DNA from: Onchidella celtica
Taxonomy: Eukaryota > Mollusca > Gastropoda > Systellommatophora > Onchidiidae
Length of the DNA stretch: 64,000 bases
Assembly (NCBI GenBank): GCA_963931925.1
Contig: OZ007570.1
Coordinates: forward strand, 37,176,620-37,240,619
Direction of reading: 5' to 3'
Of this stretch, positions 10,101 to 18,566 are shown one piece after another. Position numbers and translations under genes: made by a program. The first letter of the stretch is position 1. Each line of letters starts with the position of its first letter. The notes under the pieces are model-generated. The model was not told where the DNA came from. It searched no databases and saw only the letters and a program-made list of their open reading frames with translations.

Positions 10101-11505
10101 GAGTATAAACGATGTTAATATCAATGATGAGCTTGCGCCGTCGCAGAAACAGGATCTTACACACCTGCTCCAAGAATTTGCCACGGTGTTCACTGATTTG
10201 CCGGGTTGTACGTCTTTAGTCCAACATGTAATACGACTTCAGACAGACGTACCAGTGTTTGTTAAACCGTACCCGCGCCCGCTGCACGCTCACGAAACGA
10301 TAATTACAGAAGTACGTGCCATGCTACGGCTAGGCGTCATAGAGCGATCAACAAGTCCGTATTGCTCGCCGATTGTCTTGGTCCAGAAGAAAGACGATAC
10401 CGTGCGTTTTTGTATTGACTATAGAAAGCTCAATGCTATAACCATCTATGATGCGGAACCCATTCCCAATCAGGAAGACTTATTCGCGCGGTTATCCAAT
10501 GCAAGTATCTTCTCGAAAATAGACTTATCCAAAGGATATTGGCAGATTCCTCTCGAAGAAGGAAGTAGACAATATACAGCTTTTCAAACCCCTTTGGGTT
10601 TAATGCAATGGAAATATATGCCTTTTGGACTGGTTACTGCACCAGCCACTTTCGCGCGCATGATGAACATCTTGCTAAATGAATTGCGCTGCGTTCTATC
10701 ATATTTCGATGATATATGTATTTTTCAGGCTGATTGGGCTGGCCACTTGATGGCCCTTCGTGAAGTTTTTGCCGCTCTTCGCCGAGCTGGCCTTACCGCG
10801 CGACCCAGTAAAGTGTTCCTAGGATATCACCATATAAACTTTTTGGGTCATACCATAACCCACGGGGTTCAGACTCCAGACGATCGCAAGATATCCAGTA
10901 TTTTGAAACTGCAACCTCCTAAAACTAAAAAGCAAGTCCGCAGCTTGTTGGGACTTTTGAATTATTACAGGAAATTTATACCAAACTTTTCCTCTCTCTC
11001 AGCCCCGTTATCTGATCTAACGAGGAAAAATGTTCCAAATAGAGTCGTCTGGACGCCTCAGTGCGCTGATGCCCTTCAGACTATTCAGAATTTATTTTCT
11101 ACTTTCCCCCTGCTTGTTTTACCCGATATACGCCAGACATTCATTGTCCGAACGGATGCATCAGATAAAGGAATAGGCGCCGTGTTACTCCAACAGCGTG
11201 ACGGTTTCTTGCGACCGTGCTTATATGCAAGCCGGAAATTACTTGATCGAGAGACGCGCTATGCGATTGTCGAACGAGAGTGCCTCGCAATTGTTTACGC
11301 GGTAGATGCATTTTCTCGATACTTATTAATGTCCGAATTTATAATTGAAACGGATCATCGACCATTACTGTTTCTTAAGTCGAACAGAGCCAAGAATGCT
11401 CGACTAACCAGATGGAGCCTTGCGCTCCAGGAATACAAATTTACTATTCGGGCTATACCTGGGGAAGATAATTTACAAGCTGATGTATTGTCCCGTTTGA
11501 TTTAG
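7081..11505 (+). CDS. Gag-pol polyprotein: gag, zinc knuckle, protease, integrase, RT, RNase H
   Basis: An uninterrupted 1474-codon frame (no true start at 7081; the ATG at 6969 is likely). Residues 12-62 are charged repeats; about 95-260 resemble a retrotransposon gag core. A CX2CX4HX4C zinc knuckle is at 370-383. The protease motif is LRDSGCTT (443-450) with IIGN at 509-512. Integrase follows: H625/H632 and C662/C665, catalytic D695, D754, E790 (DD35E), then a GPY-type module (WKGPYRVL, 930-937). RT comes after integrase: KIDLSKGYWQ (D1148), MPFGLVTAP, and the YFDD box (1208-1211). RNase H has D1359 (TDAS), E1398/E1400, D1425 and the terminal ADVLSR block. All catalytic residues I can check are present. 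It serves reverse transcription and integration of the element. Confidence 0.95.
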   Translation: MPQIEPRRPRKSERQREIEERAEKAAERERQREIEERAEKAAERERQREIEERADKAAQREHEIALKKLELQGNQPTAAPSVPTNNVKAKPKLPTYNDKVDQIDSYIHRFELHAVAAGWERTEWTSCLANLLTGRALEVFHGLNIEDSKNYDILKKALLKRFQHTEDGFHQRFRTCKPDPSENFSTYVDRLKHYLDRWIQLAGVADGNFKGLYELVLKYQIFNACHSELVSHIKEWAPKTLAEITSLVEQYASAHPNRSLAKAKTSEPFYAGVGGTAPMGTRNSRPVHRQTPPPRAYSEPPPNKARGFPSRAGPPTRGHFIRYSGPPRRDVNKGYHYQSPPCPPPWAYYNNPYNAPPMQPRRNIYDSIRCYRCNKPGHTSKYCRVQFEAANACTVIVPAAQSSRTVEITSPMTGTVPVMSALHQHGSLTLYEGHVNAIPASVLRDSGCTTIGVRESLVRPTQLIEQQATCITFGGSVERFRLAEIYIDTPFITGVVTACVLPNPVADLIIGNLPQVNDTPDGQLKVWNENVACVTTRQQSKRPPDGTLQTPAFDFNVTPTVFYKEQQSDPSLKPLFAKVQPQNRNASPFIIKNELLYRNFRNKRETIEQLVVPKSFRRDILRLAHDTSFSGHQGSARTKSRILAHFFWPGVYADVNRFVARCDVCQKRTPKGKASRAPLQEMPPVSTPFERVAVDIVGPLSKSDRGHRFILSVIDYATRWPEAIPLRDITADHVAEALVTIFSRVGFPTEILSDRGPQFTSDLYKKVLELAGIKQKLTSPYHPQSNGCCERWNASMKSMLARVSADKPGDWDRQLPAILFAYRELPNASTGFSPFELLYGRKPRGPMAILSQLFAGSETDDYDTRCAYQYVVDLRQRIINACKTALQFACARASSSKFYRDQGAQMRALSVGDLTLVLLPQTQNKLLLTWKGPYRVLKRLSRVNYLIDIRGQRKIFHINMLKKYLPSDDRRNNSVHVVPRANAALVTVDDEDPLSIDKSLPILQATESINDVNINDELAPSQKQDLTHLLQEFATVFTDLPGCTSLVQHVIRLQTDVPVFVKPYPRPLHAHETIITEVRAMLRLGVIERSTSPYCSPIVLVQKKDDTVRFCIDYRKLNAITIYDAEPIPNQEDLFARLSNASIFSKIDLSKGYWQIPLEEGSRQYTAFQTPLGLMQWKYMPFGLVTAPATFARMMNILLNELRCVLSYFDDICIFQADWAGHLMALREVFAALRRAGLTARPSKVFLGYHHINFLGHTITHGVQTPDDRKISSILKLQPPKTKKQVRSLLGLLNYYRKFIPNFSSLSAPLSDLTRKNVPNRVVWTPQCADALQTIQNLFSTFPLLVLPDIRQTFIVRTDASDKGIGAVLLQQRDGFLRPCLYASRKLLDRETRYAIVERECLAIVYAVDAFSRYLLMSEFIIETDHRPLLFLKSNRAKNARLTRWSLALQEYKFTIRAIPGEDNLQADVLSRLI
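7115..7258 (+). repeat. 48-bp tandem repeat in gag (three units)
   Basis: Units start at 7115, 7163 and 7211. Each encodes 16 residues of the type ERQREIEERAEKAAER, predicted helical and highly charged, possibly a coiled coil. The first two units are almost identical; the third diverges at its end into a DKAAQREHE stretch. The near-identity suggests recent slippage or ongoing copy-number change. Confidence 0.9.
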
Positions 11506-12110
11506 TGTTCTAAAATAGTCTGTTAAACATTGAGGTTGAGCATTTTTCACCTTTTTCGGAGACCGTGGATGGTTTCACATTATATTGTCCTACCAATTAT
11601 GGACATTTTTTCTCAAAATTTCCATGTGATTCCTTTTTCCACTAGCGTCCATCCTGACCATGACCTGAGTTTCAGACAACCTTGACGCCTTTGTCTGCGG
11701 GTCAATGAGATGAGAAAATGGCAAACCGAGCGACCAGACCTACTGCTGCCAGGATACCATTACTTTAATTAACTATTGTTCGTTCATGTTCTATGAATGT
11801 ATTAATTACGCTCAGTGAAGCGATGAGCTAGTTGCTCAATATTTCAGTCTTTACAGTATGTCTGTGTGAGAGAAGTTTATCACTTTAATTCTTAAGTGCT
11901 ACAATAATTATATATTATCACAGAACGTCGCATATAAACATACATATGCTATTGTCCATCGATAATGCACGTTCTTAGAATTTTTTTTTTTTTGACTTTC
12001 AGTAACGATATATTTTTTACTATATAGCCCTTTCCAAAGTACTATTACATAGCAACGTTGGTAGACAGTTATGTCGTTCAAACCCTAAGTTTTCACTGGG
12101 GTGGGGGATG
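11506..12110 (+). other. 3' untranslated region and polypurine tract of the LTR element
   Basis: About 600 bp without a recognisable frame; no envelope gene. The last bases before the 3' LTR are GGGGTGGGGGATG (12098-12110), a purine tract expected to prime plus-strand DNA synthesis. Confidence 0.8.
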
Positions 12111-13347
12111 TGTCAAGAACAGATTTAATTCATAAATGTTTCCACTGACTAAATTTTGGTGAGAGAGCAGTGAGTAATTTTTACAAACGTAATTATTGTG
12201 CGAGCCAGCATAACTTGGTCTCGTAAACAATTTGTTTTGAACAGTTTTTTTTTATAATAGATAGACAGAAGGTGTGGGGAAGGATAGACGGACAGCGTAG
12301 GTGTGCATGACAGAGCACTTTTTATATCTCGTGTTTTGAACTAGGTTTAGTAGAGAGGGAAGGGGTGAGTAGGAATTAAATGTTATTGAGACGTCTGTTG
12401 ACGTACAGAAAATACCGTGATCCAGAGTAAAAGCTCGGGGTTTTGAACATGTTAAGAATTTATTGCTATAAAATTACATTATATTGTATGAAGTAATTCG
12501 ACCTTTGATGTCGACCCAAGGTCGTTGCGTAGGGCTGTTACTTAAAATAACTCAGTTCGGCAGCTGAGCTAGAAGTGGTTGCACCAATCACAATCCAGGA
12601 ATTAGACGGTAAGCTGCAGATGCAGACCAGTATTTAAGGCCATACAGAACTTAGTTCTGGGCCACATGTAGACAATCCATTTACGAGGTGGTCGGCGATA
12701 GTCCTCAGCCAGATGAGAGACATAGAGACGCAGTTGAGCAGTCCATTGTGAAGGAGCCTGATTTAAAGCTCCAGAGCCTAAGCTACTTGGTTTGATATAA
12801 ACCCACAGCGTTTACATCCAGCGCTCTCACTCCTAGTGAGGGCCGCATGGTGAGAGTCCATACTAATTTGTAATGATGAAAGTGAACCGTTCTACTTACT
12901 TTTGAAGACAGTTTCAGAGCTACCGCCAGACAACGCATGGTTGTACAAGCATTCTCCATGGCGTGTCTAGAGGAAATGTCCATATCATAACATGTCTCAT
13001 TGAATTAATAGAATTTAAACTGTTATATCCGTCGCCACGTGCGCGGATTCTTTTTGCCATATAACTCATATGACCTGCAAGTAGTTAGATTGAATACGTT
13101 AGTCTTTATAAAAGCTGTAGTTCCATTAGTTAGATTCAGTTGCCTTTGAATTGATATTTATATTTATAATTATATTTGTTACATTAATTCCTGTAATTAA
13201 ACTGCCCTACAGTTCTGCTAAAATTGAAAGCAATTGATTTATTTAGTTTTTAGAGTGCAAGTATTTATTTTTGTGTGTTCGTCGATTGTGGGAGCGGACC
13301 TCGAAGAGTGTCAGTCGAAATATCCCCATGTAACCCACATCGCGACA
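12111..13347 (+). repeat. 3' LTR
   Basis: Same 1237 bp as the 5' LTR, from TGTCAAGAACAG to CGCGACA, including the TATAAAAG box and the minus-strand 66-codon frame at 12783-12983. The position equivalent to 4393 is A here. It is followed immediately by the TGTAC duplication. Confidence 0.95.
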
Positions 13348-13352
13348 TGTAC
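13348..13352. repeat. Target-site duplication, right copy (TGTAC)
   Basis: Perfect match to 4330-4334. Confidence 0.9.
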
Positions 13353-13628
13353 AGTGGGCCGAAGCCTGCCTGCTCGTCTCGAAGTGTCTTGTCAAGGGCA
13401 GTCTTCAGTTTCTCCAGCATGATTCTTGCCAAGACTTTACCCGGGATGGACAGCTGCACGATTCCCTTCCAGTTGTTGCAGGATGACAGGTCCCATTTCT
13501 TCGGCAGCTTCACAAGGTGGCTTTTCGTCCTGTCTTTTGGCGCTCTCTCCTGCTCCCAAATCTTGTGTAGGAGTGGGTGTAGCATCTCTGTTGAAATCTG
13601 GATGTCTGCCTTCAGTGCTTTTACCCTA
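13348..13628 (-). pseudogene. RTE-like LINE, 5' part of the copy split by the LTR element
   Basis: On the minus strand the translation shows the N-terminal RT blocks: VKALKADIQISTEMLHPLLH, LVKLPKKWDLSSCNNWKGI, PGKVLARIMLEKLK and LRDEQAGFG. These normally lie directly upstream of the DFQKAFD block now found at 4323 on the other side of the LTR element. The order and strand fit one LINE interrupted by the insertion. Related elements have roughly 35-40 codons between these blocks; here they are missing and the frame changes, so the LINE was already damaged. It is 5'-truncated at about 13628. Confidence 0.85.
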
Positions 13629-13800
13629 TAGAAGAGGTATAACAAAGCACACTTTGAGGCTTATTTAAAATGCGTTGTGGCAATTATCAAGCTATTTCAC
13701 AGTTCCAATTTATTCTAACTCCTTTTCATAATACTGAAGTCCCAACATTTAACCTCGAATTTGTTAGTCGTGCAAAAAGTGGAGTTCGAACAAACAAGAA
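13626..13800 (+). repeat. Dispersed repeat D, copy 1
   Basis: TAGAAGAGGTATAACAAAGC followed by TTTCACAGTTCCAA(T/C)TTATTCT and CATAATACTGAAGTC matches 53303-53476 at roughly three quarters of positions and in the same orientation. No coding signal. The 5'-truncated LINE abuts or interrupts it at about 13628. Confidence 0.65.
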
Positions 13801-13854
13801 CTAAGCGGCGAACACCCACACGGTTTAGTTAAATGATGTTGATGCTTTCAATGG

Positions 13855-14020
13855 GGTAGTAGTTAGGATCAAGCATCCAGACTTCTCTGATAAGGACGAA
13901 AAACTCAGAGGGCCCGTGTGCAAGTTACGAATGTTAAAGGTAACTTGGTAGTTTAAAGACTAGAAGAGCAGGCTGAACAGGGCCGCTGGCCGGACTAAAT
14001 TCTAAAAAAACTAATCTCTA

Positions 14021-14077
<57 letters not shown>

Positions 14078-14200
14078 GAAAACCCCACAGCAACAAGAAC
14101 AAGAAAAATAATTTTAAAAAAAAGAAAAGAAAAGTGAGGTGTAAATACCAAAAGCGGCAAATCTCCAAAGAAAAAAAAAAAAAGACCTGAACACACAAGC
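13855..14200 (+). mobile_element. SINE copy S2, lacking the tRNA head, with expanded (AC)n
   Basis: Contains the core (CTGATAAGGACGAAAAACTC, GGGCCCGTGTGCA), then AGAAGAGCAGGCTGAACAGG and the GTGAGGTGTAAATACC tail. An (AC)n run of about 55 bp at 14021-14075 lies where other copies have a short CTACCACA stretch. The tRNA-like 5' part is absent. Confidence 0.7.
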
Positions 14201-15059
14201 CGGGCAGCAGTGACAGGTACACCGGGGTTTTGTTGTACCCACTGGCAGAACCTGATTTGTTTCTGATTTCTTGTATGACGCACTTCATTGCCTGTCCTTG
14301 TAGTGTCAGTGGCAAATTGTGTCAACTTTCCCAACCGCTCATTAAAAATGTTCCGACTGTCACAATGACCCAGTGGCGTAGCGCGGGTTTCCACCACACG
14401 GGGCAAGGCGAGTGTTGCGCCCCCTGACCCGTGGACGTTAGCACTCCCTGAGTCCATTCCACCAGTCCAATACTGAAACCCTCCCCCCCCCCCCTCCCCA
14501 AAAAAAGTAATCTGTGCCGGTATTTTAAGAAAATACTGATGTAATTAAACTAAAACGCATTTAATGTTGGTGTACTCAAATGTATTCAAAATCTCGTTTA
14601 TATATACTTTTCAATAACAGTATTGAATTTAAATCTCTCCCAATTGACAGGATTGCTAAGTTACTCAGTCTGTCTTGATTCATTGTGAATCCCGGATACG
14701 TTTTGATTAATTCAAGTTTGAGAAAGTTCTTGCATAATTGGCAGTTGAACTAGTGATAGTTCTGAAATTTCGCGCCCCTAGACATTTTGCGCCTGGAGCA
14801 ATCGCCCCTGTGTCCCCGCCCACGCTGCGCCCCTGCAAAGACCGAAATACGAATAAGTTCACGTTCAGTACCACGTGCTCGAGTAGCAGCGTGTGTATTG
14901 CACCTCAATGAAGCTAAAATGAAATAATAAATAGACAAATAAATCTCGTCTAATTAAAAAGAAACGTCGAGTTAGCCTATAAAAACTTTAGTCAAGTCTG
15001 CAGACTTGATTTGGAAACGTATGTTACTGAAATTTTGCACAAAATAAAAACACACTGAT
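14201..15059. other. Unassigned sequence with one hAT-like terminal motif
   Basis: CAGTGGCGTAGC at about 14372 is a motif often found at DNA-transposon ends and recurs (or its complement) near 27714, 42890 and 46185. No matching partner end is clear here. C-runs follow at about 14480. No genes seen. Confidence 0.35.
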
Positions 15060-15278
15060 CCGTGCCCAAATTATTGCCATTTAATGAATGCTGGTGGGGT
15101 GCGTAGGGCGTCAACAGGCAAAGGGAGTGTAGTAAGGCTTATCTAAAAAGAAACAAACAACAACAAACAAAATAAACATAAAGGAACGGACAAAGTGATG
15201 CACATCCACTATAATTACCCCAAACTGAAATGAACAAACATAATTATTCTTCACGGGCAGGGCTACACAGCTAGTAAA
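15060..15278 (+). mobile_element. Helitron-like family A, 3' fragment
   Basis: Shares CCGTGC(G/C)CAAAT..ATTGCCATTT, the AAACAAAC-rich stretch and the CACGGGCAGGGCTACACAGCTAGT end with fuller copies at 15390, 38421 and 38952. The hairpin is degenerate. Confidence 0.55.
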
Positions 15279-15389
15279 TAAATAAATATGAATTTGATTT
15301 TGAACGCAAATGAAATTCGGATTTGTTGTTCTATCTAATAATGTTTAGAGTCTAGTGATATCTGCAATATTTTTGCTCTATTTTTGCTA

Positions 15390-16136
15390 ACAGGGGAACA
15401 GTTTAAAAACAAATGAGACAAATAATAAATAAATCTATACAAAAAAAATGTAAGAAAACCCCTTTGTTCCCTATGGACTCAAAAACTACTGGACGTATTG
15501 AACTGAAATTTGGTACACACAATTGTACGATACTGACCAGTGTTCCTATGTACATAGGCATAAAAAAGCTAATGGGATTCGTGAGTTATTCCAATAATGC
15601 GATAAGGAACAGTAAATTTGCGAGAGCGTTTGATCCGAATTGTACGTTCGTTAACCTATGACCTCTTTCTTTGTTAATCGCTTTTCCACTTCCGGCCCCG
15701 GAATTCGATTCATAATCACAGTAGTGTCTGTGAGAGCTAGATCTAGCATGCACTGATGCAGCATGCCCCCTAAAAAACGTACTATCGGTAGGCATACAAG
15801 TCTCAAATCGCTGTAGTTTTTTTTATTGGAAATTTATTGTTTCGCCATCATTCAGATCTATTTCGAGTCATGGTTCGCCATTTTAAGGTTTCGTTATCAT
15901 TACCTGCAATGTGTTCACTATCAAACACACTAACCCGTGCGCAAATCATGCAGTTGTACGGGATGCGCAGGGTGTCAACTCACAAAGGCAGAGCAGTAAG
16001 ACTTATTTAAAAACAAACAAACAAAAATAAAATAAACAAATAGGAACAGGCCAGATGAAGCAGGTCCATAATAACCACCCAGAACTGAAACCAATATTTA
16101 AACCGATTTATCCCGGCAGGGCCGGGGACCTCAGCT
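15390..16136 (+). mobile_element. Helitron-like family A, diverged copy
   Basis: Starts with poly-A-rich sequence and CCCTATGGACTCAAAAACTAC, matching the 5' part of the 38421 copies. It continues with GCGAGAGCGTTTGATCCGAA, GCAATGTGTTCACTATCAAA and the AAACAAACAAACAAAAATAA stretch. The end is CCCGGCAGGGCCGGGG plus ACCTCAGCTAGT: a short GC hairpin a few bases before CTAGT, as in Helitron 3' ends. It has an extra internal stretch at about 15660-15890. Confidence 0.6.
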
Positions 16137-16249
16137 AGTAATAAAAAAAAAAAAGTAATCTGTAATGATTAATGATAAATAAATGAATGGATAAAGAAAT
16201 AATTTAACGGTGTTTTAGTGACTAAAGGGTTCACACGTGTCTATAGACG

Positions 16250-16420
16250 GTCAAAATAAATGTGATCTTATTTATAGGAATCTGAGGGCTGTAAGGTACC
16301 GTAATACCTAAGGTACCGTAATACCTAAGGTACCGTAATACAACGTAAAAAAAAAGGGGGGGGGGAACAAAGTGGCCGACATCGTGTTGACGCGCCGTTA
16401 AAGCCAAACTCAAACTCAGA
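16250..16420 (+). repeat. Unclassified repeat U with (CAAACT) 3' tail, copy 1
   Basis: Ends AAAGTGGCCGACATCGTGTT, GACGCGCCGTTAAAGCC, AAACTCAAACTC. The same terminal block occurs at about 17985-18010, 18310-18367 and, inverted, 48575-48640 and 55475-55530. Confidence 0.6.
16292..16342 (+). repeat. 17-bp tandem repeat, three units
   Basis: TAAGGTACCGTAATACC repeated at 16292, 16309 and 16326 without a mismatch over the shared part; each unit contains a KpnI-type palindrome GGTACC. Confidence 0.9.
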
Positions 16421-16685
16421 ACTGTAAGCGATAAACCAAAGTGAAGTTACTTGTACAACACTTTCTGTAAATTTTCTTAAACAACGACAACAACAGCAAA
16501 AGCAGGATGTTGACATACAAACATTTTCAACTTAGATATATTCTTTGTAAGATTTGTTTACTTACAGATTACTTAAAGCCTCTGTTCTGTAGGCGGTCGC
16601 CATTTGCAGGCCTAACTTCGAGGCAGCCGAGTTGCTACGTGAGAAAGAATAATACATCAAAAATTAAAAAAAACAAATCTTTGTT

Positions 16686-17050
16686 AGAGGAACCTTTTTG
16701 GTTCAGCCTGACCACTTGGTCGGAGGAATCACCCCGAAAAAGGACGATGATCACCTTGTCAGAGGACTTACCCCGTAAAAATGATGTTGACCACATGGGC
16801 GGAGGAATCACCCCGTAAAAGGACGCTGGCCACCTTGCCAGGGGAATTACCCCCAAAAAAGACGCTGACCACCTGATCAGAGGAACCACCTCGTAAAATG
16901 ACATTGACTACCTGGCCAGAGGAACCACCCGGTAAAAGGACAATGACCACCTTGTCAGAGGAACCACTCTGTAAAAGGACGTTGGCCACCTTGTCAGAGG
17001 AATTACCCCGTAAAAGGACGTTGACCATCTGGTCAGAGAAATCACCCCAC
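16686..17050. repeat. 39-bp minisatellite, about nine units
   Basis: Units of the form GTAAAAGGACGTTGACCACC + TTGTCAGAGGAATTACCCC. The period is a multiple of three, so frames stay open on both strands. On the minus strand (17052-16768) a 13-residue repeat of the type GNSSDKVANVLLR results. The units differ by 10-25%, so it is not a very recent array. I see no start, splice or flanking domain that makes it a gene. Confidence 0.85.
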
Positions 17051-17442
17051 AACTATTTTGTAAAATTTAATAATTTATTGATGTACAGATTTCTTTTCTG
17101 CTAACAGTACACCCCCCAAACAATGCAGTCCTTATTGTCGATACCCTTAAAATTTCTTATTAGATCTGTCTTGCTAACGACGGGCCTGCTTATGGTCATA
17201 TTGGAGATGGAACGACGAGTAATATCGAGACAAGATATTCGAACAATTGGCATATTTTACACAACGATTACTGGACAACTGTGACAGCTGACAAGTTAGC
17301 TTACACATTCATAAGTGGACGGTCAACACTGCCAAATTTTTGTTTTTGTTTAATGACTTATCAAGGTCAGGGTAACATTTGCCTTCGAGCTTCATGACCT
17401 TTCCAAATTCAACTAAGGGCCACCTTTAAAGTATGCAGGATT

Positions 17443-17512
17443 TTGGGGGGGGGGGGGGTGATTCCACTGTATGGAAATTATGCAGGGGGGGGGGGGTGGG
17501 GGGAGGGTTCTG
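17443..17512 (+). repeat. Poly-G tracts
   Basis: Two runs of G (about 13 and 11-12) with further GGGG blocks, capable in principle of G-quadruplex formation. Exact run lengths are unreliable in long-read assemblies. Confidence 0.7.
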
Positions 17513-17524
17513 GGAACTTAACTG

Positions 17525-17700
17525 TTCGTTTTGGACTTTTCTTGCGGATCCTCGACAGAATTATTTTCTGACGTGGGCCCGCGAGCACATCTTGTCCTTT
17601 CTGAAGGAAGCCGAAATCTATAACTTGATTTAACAGATTTTTATCACATTTACAAAAGTCACACAGACAAACTTTACAGTACGGGTCCCGTTAGATTTTT
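17525..17700 (+). repeat. Repeat U, coding-part fragment, copy 2
   Basis: Across one frame shift it encodes CGSSTELFSDVGP and ILSFLKEAEIYNLI, which match the minus-strand frame at 55860-55621 (CGSMKELFSNVDP, LSFMKEAKIYNLM) and the plus-strand copy at 18115-18200. Confidence 0.6.
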
Positions 17701-17754
17701 AACTTCACTTTTATTTGAAAAAAAGTGAAAAACACTGAAAAACGGCCAAAAAAC

Positions 17755-17895
17755 ACCTGGCGCCGGGACTTGGAGGCAGACACCAAGAAGATGGGTCGCA
17801 CCTGGGGACAGCTGGAACGACTGGTCCAGGACCTGGATGCCTTGAGAGCTCTAGTCGGCGGCCTATGTCCCAGGAGGGATCACAGGCGGAAGTGA
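17755..17895 (+). pseudogene. Non-LTR retrotransposon, C-terminal tail fragment
   Basis: A 46-codon frame ending in TGA: TWRRDLEADTKKMGRTWGQL, then ERLVQDLDALRALVGGLCP and RRDHRRK. This TW-RDL-AD... GLCP(R/T)R tail is a common C-terminus of invertebrate LINE ORF2 proteins. Only the tail is present, consistent with a 5'-truncated insertion. Confidence 0.75.
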
Positions 17896-17896
17896 A

Positions 17897-18367
17897 GTAA
17901 AGTTATTTGATCTTATTTGCAGGAATCTAAGGGCTGATAGCTAGCCCAAACTTGAAATGACAAAAAAAAAAAACAACAACCAACAAACTGCACCATTAAA
18001 TCCAAACTCAAACTGGAATTCAGATGGACTTGTGTGAGGTCTTGAACTAACCTCTTCAGCATTATTGTTTGAATGTGTGGATTTCAAGCGTATCCGAAGA
18101 AGGCACGAGACATGTCGACCCATGAAAGAGTTAGTTTCTGACATGGATCCGCAATGCATCTTGTCTCTCCTGAGAGAATCTGAAATCTTCAAAGTTTTTT
18201 TTCACACATTTTCCATTTTATATGGGCCTTTTCTCGTTAGATTTTATTTGTGAAATGTTAACTGATCGTATTTTGAGAATCGACCCACAGTCAGGCCGAA
18301 AAAAAAAAAATTGGAAAGGAGCAAAGTGTCACTATCGTGTCGACGCGCCATTAAGCCCAAACTCAAA
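17897..18367 (+). repeat. Repeat U, copies 3 and 4
   Basis: 17897-18025 repeats GATCTTATTTGCAGGAATCT and the CCAAACTCAAACT end seen at 16250-16420. 18040-18367 is a fuller copy: it encodes CRPMKELVSDMDPQCILSLL, then RESEIF, in the + direction and ends CACTATCGTGTCGACGCGCC, ATTAAGCCCAAACTCAAAC. Confidence 0.6.
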
Positions 18368-18566
18368 CAAAATAATATTCTCAATGAATGCAATGCCAAT
18401 TCGCTGAAGAAGATTGGAATTTGCCTGTTACTATTGTAACTTTCCTTTAGGGCAATCTTTATTTGAGTAATTAGCAGTAACTACTAATAATTAACTTGAA
18501 AAGCGCTCAAAATCCACAAAAAAATGATGTCCTCTAAGGCGCTGAACTAAAATTAGAAACAACATA

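Larger units (their letters stand above)
4335..13347 (+). mobile_element. LTR retrotransposon, Ty3/gypsy superfamily, Gmr1-like domain order, near-intact
   Basis: Complete 9013-bp element: 5' LTR 4335-5571, leader with putative primer binding site, gag-pol frame ending at 11505, 3' untranslated region with purine tract, 3' LTR 12111-13347, flanked by TGTAC duplications. Pol order is protease, integrase, RT, RNase H. In most Ty3/gypsy elements integrase is last. The integrase-first order within this superfamily defines the Gmr1-like group, first described from cod and other deuterostomes. No envelope frame is present. The LTRs are the same length, and by eye differ only at 4393 (C, versus A in the 3' copy), so insertion was recent. 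One extra base near 7111-7114 separates the likely gag ATG from the rest. Confidence 0.95.

Noticed and set aside
11506-12110. An envelope gene after pol
   Set aside because: No frame longer than a few dozen codons between the pol stop and the 3' LTR, so the element is not an errantivirus-like element.
13995-14457. Minus frames with poly-CV/VC tracts
   Set aside because: Read-through of the (AC)n expansion in a SINE tail.
16292-16342. CRISPR-like short repeats
   Set aside because: Three directly abutting 17-bp units without spacers in animal DNA; no CRISPR arrays are expected or seen in the window.
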